From Pseudomonadota bacterium (lineage in GTDB: Bacteria; Pseudomonadota; Alphaproteobacteria; Rhizobiales; Rhizobiaceae): DNA of 8,930 nucleotides. The position numbers were made by a program, and so were the translations under genes. The notes under the pieces are model-generated. The model had not been told where the DNA came from. It saw nothing but the letters and a program-made list of their open reading frames with translations, and did not search any database. Location: the NCBI GenBank assembly GCA_023399465.1, contig JAEWPB010000056.1, positions 1-8,930 of the forward strand, in the 5' to 3' direction. Of this stretch, positions 6,381 to 8,930 are shown one piece after another. Within the stretch, counting starts at the first letter, position 1. Each line of letters starts with the position of its first letter.

Positions 6381-8930
6381 ATGAGTGAACTGAAGACCAT
6401 TTCCATCCGTGGCGCGCGCGAGCACAATCTCAAGGGCATCGATCTTGATCTTCCACGCAACAAGTTGATCGTCATGACCGGGCTTTCCGGTTCGGGCAAG
6501 TCTTCGCTTGCCTTCGACACGATCTATGCCGAGGGTCAGCGCCGATATGTCGAGAGCCTGTCGGCCTATGCGCGCCAGTTCCTGGAGATGATGCAGAAGC
6601 CCGAGGTCGACCAGATCGACGGGTTGTCGCCGGCGATCTCCATCGAGCAGAAGACGACCTCGCGCAACCCGCGCTCGACCGTGGGAACGGTCACCGAGAT
6701 CTACGACTACATGCGCCTGCTGTTCGCGCGCGTCGGCGTGCCCTATTCGCCGGCGACCGGCCTGCCGATCGAAAGCCAGACGATCAGCCAGATGGTCGAT
6801 CGCATCATCGATTTCGGCGAAGGCACCCGACTTTATATTCTCGCTCCGATCGTTCGCGGCCGTAAGGGTGAATACAAGAAGGAACTGGCGGAGCTGATGA
6901 AGAAGGGCTTCCAGCGCGTCAAGGTCGACGGCCAGTTCTACGAGATCGCCGACGTCCCGGCGCTGGACAAGAAGTACAAGCACGACATCGATGTCGTCGT
7001 CGACCGTGTCGTGGTCCGCCCTGATCTTGCAACGCGCCTGGCGGACAGCCTCGAGACCTGCCTGCGGCTCGCTGACGGCCTGGCGATCGCGGAATTTGCC
7101 GACAAGCCGTTGCCGGCCGCGGAAACCTCCGCTGGCGGATCGGCCAACAAGTCGCTGAACGAGACCCATGAGCGGGTCATGTTCTCGGAAAAATTCGCCT
7201 GCCCGGTCTCAGGTTTCACCATTCCGGAGATCGAGCCGCGGCTGTTCTCGTTCAATAACCCCTTCGGCGCCTGCCCCACATGCGACGGCCTCGGCTCGCA
7301 GCAGAAGATCGATCCGGACCTGATCGTGCCGGAGCCCGAAATGACGCTCCGCGACGGGGCTATCGCTCCCTGGGCGAAATCGAGCTCGCCCTACTACAAC
7401 CAGACGCTCGAGGCGCTCGGCAAGCATTTCGGCTTCAAGCTCGGCAACCGCTGGAGCGCGCTCCCCGAGGCCGCGCGCAAGGCCATCCTCTATGGCACCG
7501 ACGAGAAGATCGAGTTCCATTACGCCGACGGCGCGCGGTCCTATACGACGACGAAGAATTTCGAGGGCATCGTGCCCAACCTCGAGCGCCGGTGGAAGGA
7601 AACGGATTCGGCCTGGGCGCGCGAGGAGATCGATCGGTTCATGTCGGCGGCGCCCTGCCCGTCCTGCGGCGGCTATCGCCTCAAGCCCGAGGCGCTGGCG
7701 GTCAAGATCAACGGCCTGCATATCGGCGAAGTGACCAACATGTCGATCCGGGTGGCGCGCGACTGGTTCGACGTGCTGCCGGAAAAGCTGTCGGCCAAGC
7801 AGAACGAGATCGCCGTCTGCATCCTCAAGGAGATCCGTGACCGGCTCCGCTTCCTCAATGATGTCGGCCTCGATTATCTCAGCATGTCGCGCAACTCCGG
7901 AACGCTCTCGGGCGGCGAGAGCCAGCGCATCCGGCTGGCGTCGCAGATCGGCTCGGGACTGACGGGCGTGCTCTATGTTCTCGACGAGCCGTCGATCGGC
8001 CTGCACCAGCGCGACAATGCCCGCCTGCTCGAGACGCTGAAGCACCTGCGCGATATCGGCAATACGGTGATTGTGGTCGAGCACGACGAGGACGCGATCC
8101 TGACGGCCGATTATGTCGTCGACATCGGCCCGGCGGCCGGCATTCACGGCGGCCAGGTGGTGGCGCAGGGAACGCCCGCCGAGGTCATGGCCAATCCGAA
8201 GTCGCTGACCGGCAAGTATCTGTCCGGCGAGATGGGCGTGCCGGTGCCCTCCGAGCGGCGCAAGCCGAAGAAGGGCAAGGAAATCAAGGTTATCGGCGCC
8301 CGCGCCAACAACCTGAAGAATGTCACCGCGTCGATCCCCCTCGGGATCTTCACCGCGGTTACGGGTGTTTCCGGCGGCGGCAAGTCGACCTTCCTGATCG
8401 AGACGCTCTACAAGGCGGCGGCACGCCGGGTGATGGGCGCGCGCGAAATTCCGGCCGAACACGACCGGATCGACGGCTTCGAGCATATCGACAAGGTGAT
8501 CGACATCGACCAGTCGCCGATCGGCCGCACGCCGCGCTCCAACCCTGCCACCTATACCGGCGCGTTCACCCCGATCCGCGACTGGTTCGCCGGATTGCCG
8601 GAGGCCAAGGCGCGCGGCTACCAGCCGGGTCGCTTCTCGTTCAACGTCAAGGGCGGGCGCTGCGAGGCCTGCCAGGGCGACGGCGTGGTCAAGATCGAGA
8701 TGCACTTCCTGCCGGACGTCTACGTCCAGTGCGACGTGTGCAAGGGCAAGCGGTTCGAGCGCTCCACGCTGGAGATCACCTACAAGGACAAGTCGATCGC
8801 CGACATCCTGGCGATGACGATCGACGAGGCCACCCAGCTGTTCGAGGCGGTCCCGCCGATCCGGCACAAGCTGGAGACGCTGCGCCGGGTGGGCCTCGGC
8901 TATGTGGCGCTGGGCCAATCGGCCACGACG
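6381..8930 (+). CDS. uvrA: Excinuclease ABC subunit A, 3' end beyond window
   Basis: UvrA is the damage-recognition ATPase of nucleotide excision repair; a UvrA dimer loads UvrB onto damaged DNA, and UvrC then incises. 850 codons are open without a break; UvrA is usually about 940-975 residues, so roughly 100-120 are missing. The first ATPase has Walker A GLSGSGKSS (34-42), signature LSGGESQR (509-516), Walker B VLYVLDEP (530-537) and switch histidine H568. The second has Walker A GVSGGGKST (662-670); the window ends at QSATT just before its signature. The C-terminal zinc module is intact (C761, C764, C784, C787), but the two N-terminal modules lack ligands (S123, T126, S277). ATG 6381 is chosen because MSELKTISIRGAREHNLK is a typical UvrA start and an in-frame TAG lies at 6366-6368. 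The Shine-Dalgarno sequence is weak. An SOS box lies 126 bases upstream. Confidence 0.97.
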   Translation, partial: MSELKTISIRGAREHNLKGIDLDLPRNKLIVMTGLSGSGKSSLAFDTIYAEGQRRYVESLSAYARQFLEMMQKPEVDQIDGLSPAISIEQKTTSRNPRSTVGTVTEIYDYMRLLFARVGVPYSPATGLPIESQTISQMVDRIIDFGEGTRLYILAPIVRGRKGEYKKELAELMKKGFQRVKVDGQFYEIADVPALDKKYKHDIDVVVDRVVVRPDLATRLADSLETCLRLADGLAIAEFADKPLPAAETSAGGSANKSLNETHERVMFSEKFACPVSGFTIPEIEPRLFSFNNPFGACPTCDGLGSQQKIDPDLIVPEPEMTLRDGAIAPWAKSSSPYYNQTLEALGKHFGFKLGNRWSALPEAARKAILYGTDEKIEFHYADGARSYTTTKNFEGIVPNLERRWKETDSAWAREEIDRFMSAAPCPSCGGYRLKPEALAVKINGLHIGEVTNMSIRVARDWFDVLPEKLSAKQNEIAVCILKEIRDRLRFLNDVGLDYLSMSRNSGTLSGGESQRIRLASQIGSGLTGVLYVLDEPSIGLHQRDNARLLETLKHLRDIGNTVIVVEHDEDAILTADYVVDIGPAAGIHGGQVVAQGTPAEVMANPKSLTGKYLSGEMGVPVPSERRKPKKGKEIKVIGARANNLKNVTASIPLGIFTAVTGVSGGGKSTFLIETLYKAAARRVMGAREIPAEHDRIDGFEHIDKVIDIDQSPIGRTPRSNPATYTGAFTPIRDWFAGLPEAKARGYQPGRFSFNVKGGRCEACQGDGVVKIEMHFLPDVYVQCDVCKGKRFERSTLEITYKDKSIADILAMTIDEATQLFEAVPPIRHKLETLRRVGLGYVALGQSATT

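Noticed and set aside
7280..7840. Plus-strand ORF inside uvrA in another frame
   Set aside because: Arginine-rich shadow; the UvrA frame is uninterrupted through this interval.
7209..8918. Long minus-strand ORF (569 codons) opposite uvrA, and a second at 6357-7169
   Set aside because: Both are codon-aligned antisense shadows of uvrA, whose own frame has continuous UvrA motifs.

Overview
The window is chromosomal housekeeping DNA from an alphaproteobacterium, most likely a member of the Hyphomicrobiales close to Rhizobiaceae. Three things point there: the GyrA, SSB and UvrA proteins have the rhizobial form (about 925-aa GyrA with an acidic tail, an SSB beginning MAGSVNKVILIGNVGADPEI, UvrA with GVSGGGKST as second P-loop); the genes are GC-rich and almost never use TTA, CTA or TCA codons; and the SOS operator is the alphaproteobacterial direct repeat GTTC-N7-GTTC. 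I see no phage, transposon, CRISPR array, tRNA or rRNA.

Layout. At 1-77 (minus) is the 5' end of coaD. At 285-913 (plus) lie three very small ORFs, each encoding a short protein with one hydrophobic segment, closed by a strong intrinsic terminator at 948-977. Facing it is the terminator of gyrA (1021-1047, minus) and then gyrA itself (1077-3854, minus, TTG start). A divergent promoter region leads to a MarC-family membrane protein (4072-4701, plus). An inverted repeat begins at the marC stop codon. It is followed by an unrecognised 146-aa gene (4790-5230, minus) and a 350-base gap that holds little except the ssb terminator. Then come ssb (5581-6126, minus) and, divergent from it, uvrA (6381 to beyond the right edge, plus; 850 codons present).

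Functionally the best-defined unit is ssb/uvrA. The two DNA repair and replication genes diverge from a 254-base region with one perfect SOS box that overlaps the -10 element of a good ssb promoter, so LexA probably controls ssb directly and uvrA as well. gyrA and coaD share a strand, as in other rhizobia as I recall, but here they are separated by about 1 kb carrying the small membrane-protein genes on the opposite strand.

I do not see a new multi-gene system. The points most worth following up are loss of predicted zinc ligands in the two N-terminal zinc modules of UvrA, the SOS box/promoter overlap, alanine at the quinolone-determining position of GyrA, the tandem small membrane-protein genes, and the unrecognised gene next to ssb.
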